A stretch of 64,000 nt of DNA from Paraburkholderia sp. LEh10 (GCF_017814945.1 NZ_JAGIPX010000030.1:10485-74484); one strand, 5' to 3'; positions 16,486 through 25,744 are shown, numbered from the stretch's first letter. Translations and numbers: made by a program. The notes: generated by a model not told the origin, from the letters alone.

Positions 16486-19104
16486 TCAGCCCTGTTGAGC
16501 GGAACCGACGTCGGCGCGGACGGGTTTGTTCGCGCCAACGCAATGCCCTTCCAGCGACATATACACATCCCCGGGCTTGTCGGTCGCAACCGGCAGTGAA
16601 TACTGAACCCGGCACACGTTGCCATCCTGCTCGCCGAGCTTCACAACCAGCGTCCCGCTCTCTTCGAGCCCGCGCGCAAAAATCCGGCTGTCCTGCGCGA
16701 CGACGCCCACGTTATGCCCATTGCCATCCGTCACTTCGGCGCCGAACGGCAGCGCTTCGCCGCTGAGTTGCGGCGCGCGGATCAGCGCCGCGCGGCCCGT
16801 CTCGGTCTTGTACTTCAGCATCACGACCGAACCAAGCCGCGGCGCGACATGTTCCGACGTCGATTCGAACTCGACACCCGTCGACGAGCCCTTCGGATCG
16901 ATATCGACCGTATTCATTCCATACGGCGTCAGGAACGGCACGACTGCGTAGCCGTGCGAATCCACCTTCACGCCCGTTGCGCTCGACACCGACGCGCCTG
17001 CCGCGCCCTTCGCCTCGACGATGCCGAACGTGTCGCCGACCGTCTGCGAGAACGTGACACCGCCCGGATGCGCAACGACCGAGCCGCTCACACCCGCCGC
17101 CACCTGCGACGAATGCGCGCCGCCGCTCGCCGACGCCGTCACCTGCGCATACGGCGCGCGCCAGTTGCCGCTCACGCCGCCGTTCGCATCGACATCGGCC
17201 GATGAACTCTTGCTCGCAGAGCCGTATGCGTTGTACGAGTACTGGTTGTTCTCGCCCGCCGTCCCGCTGATGCTCGACTGCATGCCCGATGCGCCCGTGC
17301 CCGCGCTGAGGTTGGTCGTCAGCATCGGTGCGTGCTGCGTATGGCCAAGCGGAATCGTCGTGCTCACCATGATCTCGTTCGACAGCGTGCCGTCCGAGCT
17401 GCGCGTGCGGCCCGCAGTCACACTATAGGTGCCGAACCTGAAGCCATTCGAGTAACCCAGCTGATAGAACACGTCGTGGCTCGGCCTGTTCCAGTAATGC
17501 TGCGACGACACCGTCGCGAACACCGAGCTGCCGTTCTTCAGATTCTGGTTGACCGTCAGTTGCAGTCGGCCGCGCTCGTGGGCGGCGGCGTTGACGTCGC
17601 CGTCATGCAGCGCGACGTCGCGCACGCGGGCGGCATCGTCGAAACCCAGATAGCCCGCCGTCGAGTAGCGATACGCGCCGAGCGCGATGTTGGTGTCCGT
17701 CAAATCGATGAACTTGCTGTAGCCGATGTGCAGGCTCTGCCCCTGTTGCGTCTCCGAGCCGGGAATCTGCGTGCGCGCCGTCGTGACGTCGGCGGCGAGC
17801 GCGCCGTACTTCGTGTTGAACGCCGCGCCGAGATCCGCCGCGATATAGCCGTTCGACGCAATGCCGCCGCCATAGATCGTGACGAGATTCGTCAGGCCGC
17901 GCTGCATCGTGATTTGCCCGAACACGGGCTTCGTCTGCAGCGAGTCGTCGCGCAACTGGCCTGCCGTGAACGCGAAGCGCGTCGTGCCCGGGCGCAACGA
18001 CTGCGCGACGGCGGCATACGGCACCGTGAAGCTCTTCGTGCGGCCGTCGGCTTCCGTCACGGTCACATCGAGATTGCCACCATAGCCGGTCGCATACAGA
18101 TCCCTGATCTCGAACGGACCGGGCGACACATTCGTTTCGTAGATCACCTGGCCGTTCTGGCGCACCGTCACGCGCGCGTTCGATTCCGCCGTGCCGCGCA
18201 CGACAGGCGCATAGCCGCGCAGCGATTCCGGCAGCATGCGGTCGTCGGTGGCGATCTGCGCGCCGCGAAACGATACGCTGTCGAACATGTCGCCCGTCGT
18301 TTGCGCGTCGCCGAGGGTCGCCTGCGCGCGCAGCTTCGTGATGTCGTGCTGCACGTACGTGGCGATATTGTCGAACTGCGTGGGCTGGCCCGTGGCCGCC
18401 GTCGTCGACGACTGATGACGGAAGTGCCAGCTGCCGATATTCACACCCGCGTTCAGACCGAGATATTCCTGCACCGAATGCATGTTGCCTGCGTTCGTCT
18501 GATAGACGTTCGCGTTGTAGCTCAGAAAGCCCGCGTTCACGCCTTTGTCCCACAGCTCCGGTGACACGTAGCCGCGCGCCATGTTGCGCATGAACTTCTG
18601 CGGAATCGAAATGGACAGCTTCTGCTCGGTGAAGTCGAAATCGACCGTTGCTTCCGGTATCAGCGTGCTGACATCGACACACGCGTCAGCCGATTCTTTC
18701 GATGGGCGTTGCGCTTCGTTGCGCGGCAGTGTCGCAAAGTCGAGGCCGAAGGTTTCGAGCATCTTGCGCGTCAGACACGCGCGGGCATTTTCGCCTTCGC
18801 GCGTCGCGACGAAGCGCACGGTGTCGCGCGCGACGTGATTGCCGTTCACGCTGATATCGACGCTATAGTCGCCGGGCGTCACGATGTTGCCGCGCGCGAG
18901 GCGCGCGATGTCGACGCGTTGCGTGTCGATCTGCAGGAACGTCGTGTCGAACTTCGGCGCGTCGCCTTGTTCGGCTGCACATGCTGGGCTCATGCTTGTG
19001 ATTGCAAACACCGACAGCACCACTGCCGTGACGGGATTCAAGACGAACGACCCGGACACTGCGCTGGCAGCGACTTTCGATTGACGTTGGCGTGAGGGCT
19101 TCAT
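16486..19104 (-). CDS. Fimbrial outer-membrane usher, operon B
   Basis: An 872-residue FimD/PapC-type usher, collinear with the operon A usher over its whole length. It has the N-terminal chaperone-binding region (DYSVDISVNGNHVARDTVRF), barrel and plug hallmark DDRMLPESLRGYAPVVRG, and C-terminal domains ending in RVQYSLPV and EGHCVGANK. The extreme C-terminus differs from the operon A usher. ATG 19104 has only a weak ribosome-binding site. A 232-bp AT-rich gap separates it from the chaperone gene. Confidence 0.95.
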   Translation of the reverse strand: MKPSRQRQSKVAASAVSGSFVLNPVTAVVLSVFAITSMSPACAAEQGDAPKFDTTFLQIDTQRVDIARLARGNIVTPGDYSVDISVNGNHVARDTVRFVATREGENARACLTRKMLETFGLDFATLPRNEAQRPSKESADACVDVSTLIPEATVDFDFTEQKLSISIPQKFMRNMARGYVSPELWDKGVNAGFLSYNANVYQTNAGNMHSVQEYLGLNAGVNIGSWHFRHQSSTTAATGQPTQFDNIATYVQHDITKLRAQATLGDAQTTGDMFDSVSFRGAQIATDDRMLPESLRGYAPVVRGTAESNARVTVRQNGQVIYETNVSPGPFEIRDLYATGYGGNLDVTVTEADGRTKSFTVPYAAVAQSLRPGTTRFAFTAGQLRDDSLQTKPVFGQITMQRGLTNLVTIYGGGIASNGYIAADLGAAFNTKYGALAADVTTARTQIPGSETQQGQSLHIGYSKFIDLTDTNIALGAYRYSTAGYLGFDDAARVRDVALHDGDVNAAAHERGRLQLTVNQNLKNGSSVFATVSSQHYWNRPSHDVFYQLGYSNGFRFGTYSVTAGRTRSSDGTLSNEIMVSTTIPLGHTQHAPMLTTNLSAGTGASGMQSSISGTAGENNQYSYNAYGSASKSSSADVDANGGVSGNWRAPYAQVTASASGGAHSSQVAAGVSGSVVAHPGGVTFSQTVGDTFGIVEAKGAAGASVSSATGVKVDSHGYAVVPFLTPYGMNTVDIDPKGSSTGVEFESTSEHVAPRLGSVVMLKYKTETGRAALIRAPQLSGEALPFGAEVTDGNGHNVGVVAQDSRIFARGLEESGTLVVKLGEQDGNVCRVQYSLPVATDKPGDVYMSLEGHCVGANKPVRADVGSAQQG

Positions 19105-19336
19105 GATCCGATAACTTCGATTGCGAAAAACTTCGGCCTGTTGATCAGGTACGAATCGATGTTATGGATTTATGAGATAGGAGTATCTAAGACGACTCCT
19201 AATTTGGAGATATTGAAGAGCCTTGTTTGGCATGGCGCAGCGCGATTCGCAAGATGACGCGTCCACGTCTTTTCGAGATATGAGGGAAAAGAGATGCGTC
19301 GAATACAGCGACACATCATGAAGCACGAATTGTGGC
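19105..19336. promoter_or_regulatory. AT-rich chaperone-usher gap with dyad and repeated motif
   Basis: This intra-operon gap is unusually long and AT-rich. It contains a dyad AGGAGT/ACTCCT with a 10-base gap at 19179-19200, and three copies of a motif close to GAGATATGAR (19174-19183, 19206-19216 diverged, 19275-19284). The same motif is upstream of the operon B pilin at 20936-20945. An internal promoter or a regulator site is possible. The equivalent gap in operon A (9038-9259) is of similar size without these motifs. Confidence 0.4.
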
Positions 19337-20077
19337 TCAAGGAGCGATGGACGAATCGCCTTCGATCGCGCCGCCGAAGTCGTTGATCGCGATGTAGTGC
19401 ACGTTGCCGGACTGCACGCCGTTCATCTGAGGCACGTCGATGATTTCCTTGCCGTGCGGCGCGACCATGCCGCCCTTTTCGTTCTTGTACGTCGCGCCGT
19501 TGGCCGACACCGTGATCTCGCTGAACGACACGTGATACGCCGTCGGATTCGACACCGCCAGCGCCTGCCCCTTGCCTTGCGGCGCGGGCACGACCTTCCA
19601 GTCGAGCTGCCGCGGCGCTGCGTCTGGCGTGCCGGGCAGTTTCGGCGGACGCACGAAGACCTTGATGCGCGTGCGATAGGCAAATTGCAGCGTGTTAGCG
19701 TCGGGCGCGGCATCGGCTTTGGGCGGCACATCCAGCACATTGAGCCAATAGACCGACTCGCGATCCTGCGGCAACGCATCGCCTGTGTACATCACGCGCA
19801 ACGTCTGCGCCTTGCCCGCGTCCATGCGGAAAATCGGCGGCGTGATCACGAACGGTGTCTTGCTCTCCGCAGGCTTTGTATTGGGGTCGCCGTCGTCCAT
19901 CCAGACCTGCACCAGCGACGGCGTGTGGCTGTCATTGTTCAGCTTGACGGTCACCTCGCGCTGATCGAGCGGATACACGACCCGCGTGCCGCCGATCGTC
20001 ACGCTCGCTTGCGCCGCGCCAGCGAACAGCGCACACGCCACACCCAGACCCGCCAGCAACCGGCCCAACGATTTCAT
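19337..20077 (-). CDS. Periplasmic pilus chaperone, operon B
   Basis: A 246-residue PapD/FimC-family chaperone. Signal peptide ends at GAAQAS, then GGTRVVYPLDQREVTVKLNN and YRTRIKVFVRPPKLPG carry the subunit-anchoring Arg and Lys. ATG 20077 is preferred because AGAGG lies seven bases before it. A GTG at 20095 is in frame but has no such site. It follows the pilin gene by 81 bp and is collinear with the operon A chaperone. Confidence 0.95.
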   Translation of the reverse strand: MKSLGRLLAGLGVACALFAGAAQASVTIGGTRVVYPLDQREVTVKLNNDSHTPSLVQVWMDDGDPNTKPAESKTPFVITPPIFRMDAGKAQTLRVMYTGDALPQDRESVYWLNVLDVPPKADAAPDANTLQFAYRTRIKVFVRPPKLPGTPDAAPRQLDWKVVPAPQGKGQALAVSNPTAYHVSFSEITVSANGATYKNEKGGMVAPHGKEIIDVPQMNGVQSGNVHYIAINDFGGAIEGDSSIAP

Positions 20078-20158
20078 CGCTTTACCTCTAGTCACGCATT
20101 GTTCGAAACAACCCGGTCAGGAAGGCGTTTGCCGAAACAGACGCCCTCCGGATGCCGC

Positions 20159-20728
20159 TTACTGGTACTGCATCGTGTATTGCACCGACGTGTTCACACT
20201 GCCCGCCTGTGCCTTGCCCGTCGCGTAGTACTGCGCGAAGTAGTTCAGTGTCGCCGCACCGCCCGAGATCGTCGCGCCGTTGGTGGCGACGGCGTTGTTC
20301 GTGTTGGTCAGAACGTTGATCGGCTGCATCTGCGCGTTCAGCAGACGCACCTCGACATTCTGTGCCGGCGAAGCGCTCGCCTCGTTGACGAGGTAGCCGC
20401 TGCTCTGGTCGACGGTAGGCCCGTTCTCGAAGCGCGCAACAGCCTTGGTTGCGGCGCCCGAGCAGCCCGTCAGCGCGAACTGGATGTCGCCGAGATTCGA
20501 CGTGCCGGCCGTCGCGCCAGCCGCCGACAGCGAGCCCGTGGGAACCGTCGGCAAGGTCGCGCTAACGTTCGCGGGCGAGCCGGTCGTGACGCCGTTGATC
20601 GAGCAGGTCGTGTCCGACACGGCGCCGTTGATCGTGATCGTGCCGTCAGCGGCGTGCGCGTTGATCGACAGAAGGCTGGCGGCCCCAAGAGCGGCGGCGG
20701 CGACGGTGGGAATAATGCGCTTTTTCAT
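20159..20728 (-). CDS. Major fimbrial pilin, operon B
   Basis: A 189-residue shaft pilin with signal peptide ending at INAHAADGTI. The Cys pair lies in DTTCSING and TGCSG, and the C-terminus ends in QYTMQYQ. Near-identical segments to the operon A pilin include ATAGTSNLGDI and GGAATLNYFAQYYATG. AAGAG lies eight bases before the ATG. It is the first gene of operon B. Confidence 0.95.
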   Translation of the reverse strand: MKKRIIPTVAAAALGAASLLSINAHAADGTITINGAVSDTTCSINGVTTGSPANVSATLPTVPTGSLSAAGATAGTSNLGDIQFALTGCSGAATKAVARFENGPTVDQSSGYLVNEASASPAQNVEVRLLNAQMQPINVLTNTNNAVATNGATISGGAATLNYFAQYYATGKAQAGSVNTSVQYTMQYQ

Positions 20729-21120
20729 AGTGGTGCTCTTTAAGAAATCTCATTGAACAAAGGATTGCTTCGTAAAACCAGCGGTACGACATTCAGCTTG
20801 TCAGGCCGCACCGCTTACGCCGTTCGCTTGTGCCTGGTCGGTTATGACCGTCTTGCGATGTACAGCATGTGAAGAATCTTAAAAAACCTTTGATCGAGAA
20901 TCTTTAAGAGAAGTCTCAATTTTCTGAGATATGAAGAATCTACATCTTTTCGATCTAGAACAAACCACGCAACGAACTGAGCGAACACCTTTGCGTTATT
21001 GAGACTCATTGTCGATTTACGCGATACGTCCGATGAATCTCAGCAACGGCCCTCGTATCTCGGAAAGACACGGACGACGCACCGCAATTCGCGATTCGCA
21101 CCGTCGGCACGCGCCAATGC
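20729..21120. promoter_or_regulatory. Upstream region of fimbrial operon B
   Basis: About 390 bp with an AT-rich core (20870-20960). On the minus strand three similar blocks recur: AGATTCTTCATATC, AAAGATTCTCGATC and TTAAGATTCTTCACAT, spaced about 20-40 bp apart. They could be binding sites for a two-component or Rcs-like regulator, but no regulator is encoded beside the operon. No clear sigma-70 hexamers were picked out. Confidence 0.4.
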
Positions 21121-21160
21121 AAAAAGCCCGAAGCACCCGCATCGGGCGCTTCGGGCTTTA
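21121..21160 (-). terminator. Rho-independent terminator of the Fae operon
   Basis: AAAGCCCGAAGC and GCTTCGGGCTTT form a 12-bp stem around an inner CCCG/CGGG stem. It lies 32 bp downstream of the MFS transporter stop, so it ends the minus-strand operon. The arms resemble those of the prfC terminator. Confidence 0.85.
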
Positions 21161-21191
21161 ACCAAAGAAGGGAGTTGGGACTTGCGAGCCG

Positions 21192-22598
21192 CTAGCGGCC
21201 GCTCGCCTGGTTCAATGTCAGATGCTTGGTTTCAGGCGCCCACGCAATCGACACGATCATGCCGACCAGCAGCACCGCCGACAAAGCGAGCATCGTCGAA
21301 TGGAAGCCGAGTTGCGCAATGCCGAGCGGCAGCAGGAACGTGCCGATAGCGGAACCGAGCCGGCTGCATGCGATAGCGAGTCCGACGCCGCACGCGCGCA
21401 CTTCCGTCGGGAAGCACTCGGGCGGAAACACGCCGACGAGATTCGAGAACGCCGACATCGTCAGCGTGAACACGGCAAACGCGGCGATCATCGCGAGTGT
21501 CGCCGACTCGGGCAGCACGCTCAACGCGAACAGCGACAGACACGTCACCGCAAACGAGCCGATCAGGAAGCGGCGGCGCGACAGCGCGATCGTCAGCCAG
21601 ATGCCGAGCAGCGCGCCGAGCACCAGAAAGCCGTTGAGCAGGAAGTCCGCGCCCGAACCGTTGTCGAGATGAATCGCCTTGAGGATCGACGGCAGGAACG
21701 TGTAAATCGCGAAGTACGGAATCACGAGACACACGAAGAACGCACAGTTGAAAATCGTGCGACGGATCAGGTCGGGTTTGAACAGGCGCGCAAAACCGCC
21801 GTGCGCGCCATGCGCGTGCTCATCGTGCGCGCCGTCGAGCGTGACGTTCGAGCCGAAGTACTTTAGAACGATGGCCTGCGCTTCAGCAACACGTCCTTTG
21901 CCATGCAGCCAGCGCGGCGATTCCGGCGTGCCGATCCGCATGAACAACACGGCGAGCGCGGGCACGCCCGCCGATGCCAGCAGCCAGCGCCACGCATCGG
22001 GCGACGCATCCGCGTAGTGCATGCCGAGCACGTTGGCGACGACATAGCCGACGGTCCAGATCACGCTGAACGAGCCGAGCAGCGTGCCGCGATGCTTGCG
22101 CGGCGAGAACTCCGCGAGGATCGCGTGACCGACGGCGAAATCGCCGCCCATGCCGAAGCCGATCAGCACACGCAGCGCGCACAGCATCGCGGGCGACGCC
22201 ACATAGAACTGCGCGAACGCCGCCAACGTGATGATCAGGAAGCTCAACAGGAAGATGCGCTGCCGTCCCATGCGGTCCGACAGCCAGCCGAACACGAGGC
22301 TGCCGGCAAAGATGCCCATCAGCGCCGAGCTGCCTATCATCCCTTGCCAGAACGCGTCGAGCGGCATCTGCTTGTTGAGCATCGCGAGCGCATAGCCGAT
22401 CGTGCCGAGCGCGTAGCCTTCCGTGAAGTGCGCGCCGAACGTCAGTCCGGCGATCTTGATGTGAAATGCGTTGAGTGGGACGTCATCGAGCGAGACGGGG
22501 TTCGCGCGATTCGACAGTTCCGATTGGCCTGGCGCGTGTACGCGCGGGGATGACGAAGCGGGGCCGGACGGCCGTGCAAGCAGGTCTTGATCGCTCAA
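21192..22598 (-). CDS. MFS transporter (sugar/aromatic acid type)
   Basis: A 468-residue, 12-helix major facilitator permease with a 45-residue cytoplasmic N-terminus. The loop 2-3 motif GWLSDRMGRQRIF and GTPESPRWL before the central loop place it in the sugar-porter/AAHS-like branch. Start is TTG 22598 with AAGGAGA eight bases upstream. It is the last gene of the Fae-aldo/keto reductase-dehydrogenase operon, 98 bp after the dehydrogenase, so it probably imports the pathway substrate, for example a sugar acid or aromatic acid. The central loop has a His-rich stretch (HDEHAHGAHGG). Confidence 0.9.
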   Translation of the reverse strand: MSDQDLLARPSGPASSSPRVHAPGQSELSNRANPVSLDDVPLNAFHIKIAGLTFGAHFTEGYALGTIGYALAMLNKQMPLDAFWQGMIGSSALMGIFAGSLVFGWLSDRMGRQRIFLLSFLIITLAAFAQFYVASPAMLCALRVLIGFGMGGDFAVGHAILAEFSPRKHRGTLLGSFSVIWTVGYVVANVLGMHYADASPDAWRWLLASAGVPALAVLFMRIGTPESPRWLHGKGRVAEAQAIVLKYFGSNVTLDGAHDEHAHGAHGGFARLFKPDLIRRTIFNCAFFVCLVIPYFAIYTFLPSILKAIHLDNGSGADFLLNGFLVLGALLGIWLTIALSRRRFLIGSFAVTCLSLFALSVLPESATLAMIAAFAVFTLTMSAFSNLVGVFPPECFPTEVRACGVGLAIACSRLGSAIGTFLLPLGIAQLGFHSTMLALSAVLLVGMIVSIAWAPETKHLTLNQASGR

Positions 22599-22696
22599 GA
22601 TGTCTCCTTTCCATTTTTTATCGCGCGTCCCGTGACTCGCGCCGGGACGCGCACTCCCTTGCTATCCGCCGCGCGTGGCGGACGAACCGCTGACGA

Positions 22697-24148
22697 CTAG
22701 CGGCCGAGACCGCCCATCATCATGTACTTCAGCTCGACGTACTCATCCATGCCGTACTTCGAGCCTTCGCGGCCGAGGCCCGACTGCTTGACGCCGCCAA
22801 ACGGCGCGACTTCCGTCGAGATGATGCCTTCGTTGATGCCGACCATGCCGCTTTCCAGCGCTTCCGCGACGCGCCACGCACGGCCGAGATCGCGCGTATA
22901 GAAGTACGCGGAAAGTCCGAACGGCGTATCGTTCGCGGCCTTGATCGCTTCGTCTTCCGTCTTGAAACGGAAGCATGCGGCGACGGGGCCGAAGGTTTCC
23001 TCGGCGGCGATTTGCATCGATTGCGTCGCGTCGATGAGCACCGTCGGCTCGTAGAACGTGCCGCCCAGCGCGTGACGCCTGCCGCCCGTCAGCGCCTTCG
23101 CGCCATGTTGCAACGCGTCCGCGATGTGAGCTTCAACTTTCGTCAAGGCGGCTTCATTGATCAGCGGACCTTGTTCGACGTCGCCCTTCAGCGCGTCACC
23201 GACACGCATCTCCTTCACGGCTTGCGTCAGCGCTTTTGTGAACGCATCGTAGATGCCGTCCTGCACATAGAAGCGGTTCACGCACACGCACGTCTGTCCC
23301 GTGTTGCGGAACTTCGACGCGATCGCGCCTTGCACGGCGGCATCGATGTCGGCGTCGTCGAACACGATGAACGGCGCGTTGCCGCCCAATTCCAGCGACA
23401 GCTTCTTCAGCGTATCCGCCGACTGCTTTGCGAGCAGCTTGCCGACGCGCGTCGAGCCGGTGAACGACAGCTTGCGCACGACAGGCGACTCCGTCAGCAC
23501 GCCGCCGATCGCCACCGCATCGCCCGACACGATATTGAACACGCCTGCCGGAATACCCGCGCGCTCGGCGAGCACGGCTAGCGCGAACGCGGACAACGGC
23601 GTCTCTTCCGAAGGCTTCAGCACCATCGTGCAGCCTGCCGCGATGGCAGGGCCGGCCTTGCGCGTGATCATCGCGAGCGGGAAGTTCCAGGGCGTGATCG
23701 CGGCGACCACGCCGACGGGTTCACGCGTCACGATGATCTTTGAAGCGGGCTTCGGACTCGGAATCACGTCGCCGTAGCTGCGCTTCGCCTCTTCCGCGAA
23801 CCATTCGAAGAAGCTCGCCGCGTAGCCGACTTCGCCCTGCGCTTCGGCGAGCGGCTTGCCTTGCTCGCGCGTCAAAAGCTCAGCGAGCGCATCGCGATGC
23901 TCGATCATCAGCTCGCCCCAACGCTTCACGCGTGCGCCGCGCTCCTTGGCCGTCAGCGCGCGCCAGGCGGGAAAAGCGCGCTCGGCGGCGTCGATGGCCT
24001 GCGCCGTTTCCTGCGCGCCGCCCTTCGCGACGTTCGCGATCACCTCGCCCGTGGCCGGATTGCGAACGGCATACGTATTCGCGCTTTCACACCACTTGCC
24101 GTTGATGTAGTGGCCTGTGCGCAGAAATTCGCTCATGTTGCCACTCAT
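22697..24148 (-). CDS. NAD(P)-dependent succinate-semialdehyde-type dehydrogenase
   Basis: A 483-residue aldehyde dehydrogenase of GabD type. It has the PWNFPLAM motif, catalytic Glu in SLELGGNAPF (about E253) and catalytic Cys in NTGQTCVCVNR (about C287). The CxC pair is typical of succinate-semialdehyde dehydrogenases. Length is normal. The ATG overlaps the TGA of the aldo/keto reductase (ATGA), so the two are translationally coupled. No GABA aminotransferase is nearby, so the substrate here may be another aldehyde. ATG 24136 is an alternative start. Confidence 0.9.
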   Translation of the reverse strand: MSGNMSEFLRTGHYINGKWCESANTYAVRNPATGEVIANVAKGGAQETAQAIDAAERAFPAWRALTAKERGARVKRWGELMIEHRDALAELLTREQGKPLAEAQGEVGYAASFFEWFAEEAKRSYGDVIPSPKPASKIIVTREPVGVVAAITPWNFPLAMITRKAGPAIAAGCTMVLKPSEETPLSAFALAVLAERAGIPAGVFNIVSGDAVAIGGVLTESPVVRKLSFTGSTRVGKLLAKQSADTLKKLSLELGGNAPFIVFDDADIDAAVQGAIASKFRNTGQTCVCVNRFYVQDGIYDAFTKALTQAVKEMRVGDALKGDVEQGPLINEAALTKVEAHIADALQHGAKALTGGRRHALGGTFYEPTVLIDATQSMQIAAEETFGPVAACFRFKTEDEAIKAANDTPFGLSAYFYTRDLGRAWRVAEALESGMVGINEGIISTEVAPFGGVKQSGLGREGSKYGMDEYVELKYMMMGGLGR

Positions 24149-25188
24149 GCCGCTTTACCCAGGCTGGACACATCGGCGAACACGCCTTGCGCCGGACGCG
24201 CTTCGCGCGCGATGCGCTTGCCCGCCGTGTAGTCGTTGATCAGATCGCACGGCGTGTAGTTGCGCTCCAGCTCGTGCAGTTCGTCCGCGTCGAACTTCGT
24301 GTCAAGCGCGGCCAATGCGCTGTCGAACTGCGCCGGCGAATCCGCGCCGACCAGCATGCTCGCGATGCCTTCGCGTTGCAGCACCCACGCCTGCGCGATC
24401 TGCGCCGCCGACACGCCGCGCTTCGCCGCGACGCGCGCCACCGACGCCGCGATCTCGCGCGATGCCACGTCGCCGTACATTTGCGCGGTGAAGAAGTCGG
24501 TCTGATTGCGCGTCGATTGCAGATCGCTCGTCAGGAGACCGCGTGCGAGCGGGCTGAACACCGATACGCCGACACCCTGATCCTGGCAGTACGGAATCAT
24601 TTCGCGCTCTTCCTCGCGATACGCGAGGTTCAGCTGCAGTTGCATGTTGATCGGCTTATGCCAGCCGTTGCGCTCGCAGACCTGCATGATCTTCGCGAAC
24701 TGCCACGTGTACATCGTCGATACGCCGATATAGCGCGCTTTGCCCGCGCGCACGATGTCGTTGAGCGCGCCCATCGTTTCCTCGACAGGCGTGTTGACGT
24801 CGAAGAAATGCAGCATGTAGATATCGACGTAATCCATGCCCAGACGCGTAAGCGACCCGTCGATGCCGTCCATGATGTGCTTGCGCGAGTGGCCGCCCGC
24901 GTTCTGATACGCGCCCATGTCGTAGCCGACCTTGGTCGTCACGACGATTTCCTCGCGGCGCGCGAGGCGCTTCAGGATGCGGCCGACCACTTCTTCGCCG
25001 ACGCCCGTCGAGTAGAAGTCCGCGAGGTCGATGAAGTTGACGCCGGCTTCGAGCGCGTGACGCACGATCGGCTCGCTTTGCGCTTCATCGAAAATCCACG
25101 GCTTCCATTGCGGCGTGCCCATGTTCATCGTGCCGAGGCACAGACGCGAAACCTTCAGGCCCGACTGGCCGAGGCGAACGTATTCCAT
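24145..25188 (-). CDS. Aldo/keto reductase
   Basis: A 347-residue NADPH-dependent TIM-barrel oxidoreductase. The expected tetrad is Asp54, Tyr59, Lys86 and His127 (NFIDLADFYS, VVTTKVGY, YVDIYMLHFFD). The length and the loop GMDYVDIYMLH fit the YajO/YhdN-like group acting on aldehydes or sugars. Start ATG 25188 has AGGAGAG eight bases upstream. The open frame extends further upstream without support. It lies 31 bp after the Fae homologue and overlaps the dehydrogenase by 4 bases. Confidence 0.9.
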   Translation of the reverse strand: MEYVRLGQSGLKVSRLCLGTMNMGTPQWKPWIFDEAQSEPIVRHALEAGVNFIDLADFYSTGVGEEVVGRILKRLARREEIVVTTKVGYDMGAYQNAGGHSRKHIMDGIDGSLTRLGMDYVDIYMLHFFDVNTPVEETMGALNDIVRAGKARYIGVSTMYTWQFAKIMQVCERNGWHKPINMQLQLNLAYREEEREMIPYCQDQGVGVSVFSPLARGLLTSDLQSTRNQTDFFTAQMYGDVASREIAASVARVAAKRGVSAAQIAQAWVLQREGIASMLVGADSPAQFDSALAALDTKFDADELHELERNYTPCDLINDYTAGKRIAREARPAQGVFADVSSLGKAA

Positions 25189-25219
25189 TGCTTCTCTCCT
25201 GACTGTTGCCGCTGAGGGC

Positions 25220-25744
25220 TTAGCGCTGCTTCGGCGTGTAGAACGGGTTCGATACTTCGCGCGCGGCGGCGAACACTTCTTCCTTGTGCGGCAGGCCCTT
25301 GATCGCCGCGAGGATCGCGTTCTTGCAGGCGCGGTAGTTGTTCTCGAAGACGGCGTCGAGATCGTCGGTCTTCGGGTTGACCCAGTTCGCCGACACGACA
25401 ACCCAGTCGTTTTCCGCTTCGGGCGGCAGCGTGCCGTTCTCCAGCGACTCGGCCACCGCCTTCGCGATGCCCGCCTGCGATGCGCCCCACGTCGCGTTGC
25501 CGTGGAAGTCGCCTTCGATCTGCGCCTTGTTCACATAAAGCGTCAGCGGCTTGGTCGGCACGCCCGGACGCGCGATCACGACGAACGGCGCGTGGCCGGC
25601 GGAAGGCGTCGAAAGCGCGGTTGCGAAGGCCTGGCCAGCCGGGCCGTTGCGCGGGCCGACCAGCACGTTGATGTGCGCGAGGTTGACCCCCGGGCCTTCG
25701 AAACCTTCGCCGATATACAGTTGCTTTTCAGTGGTAGCGCTCAT
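25220..25744 (-). CDS. Formaldehyde-activating enzyme (Fae) homologue
   Basis: A 174-residue protein of Fae length (about 170). It matches the family through IGEGFEGPGVNLAHINVLVG, GPAGQAF, KPLTLYVNKAQI and GASQAGIAKAVAES. Fae condenses formaldehyde with tetrahydromethanopterin. The conserved active-site His is kept (His24), but the usual Asp two residues later in AHID is Asn26, and FNK is VNK. No methanopterin genes are in the window. First gene of an operon with an aldo/keto reductase, dehydrogenase and transporter, so it may act on another aldehyde or pterin. Start ATG 25744 gives family length. The frame is open upstream. Confidence 0.85.
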   Translation of the reverse strand: MSATTEKQLYIGEGFEGPGVNLAHINVLVGPRNGPAGQAFATALSTPSAGHAPFVVIARPGVPTKPLTLYVNKAQIEGDFHGNATWGASQAGIAKAVAESLENGTLPPEAENDWVVVSANWVNPKTDDLDAVFENNYRACKNAILAAIKGLPHKEEVFAAAREVSNPFYTPKQR

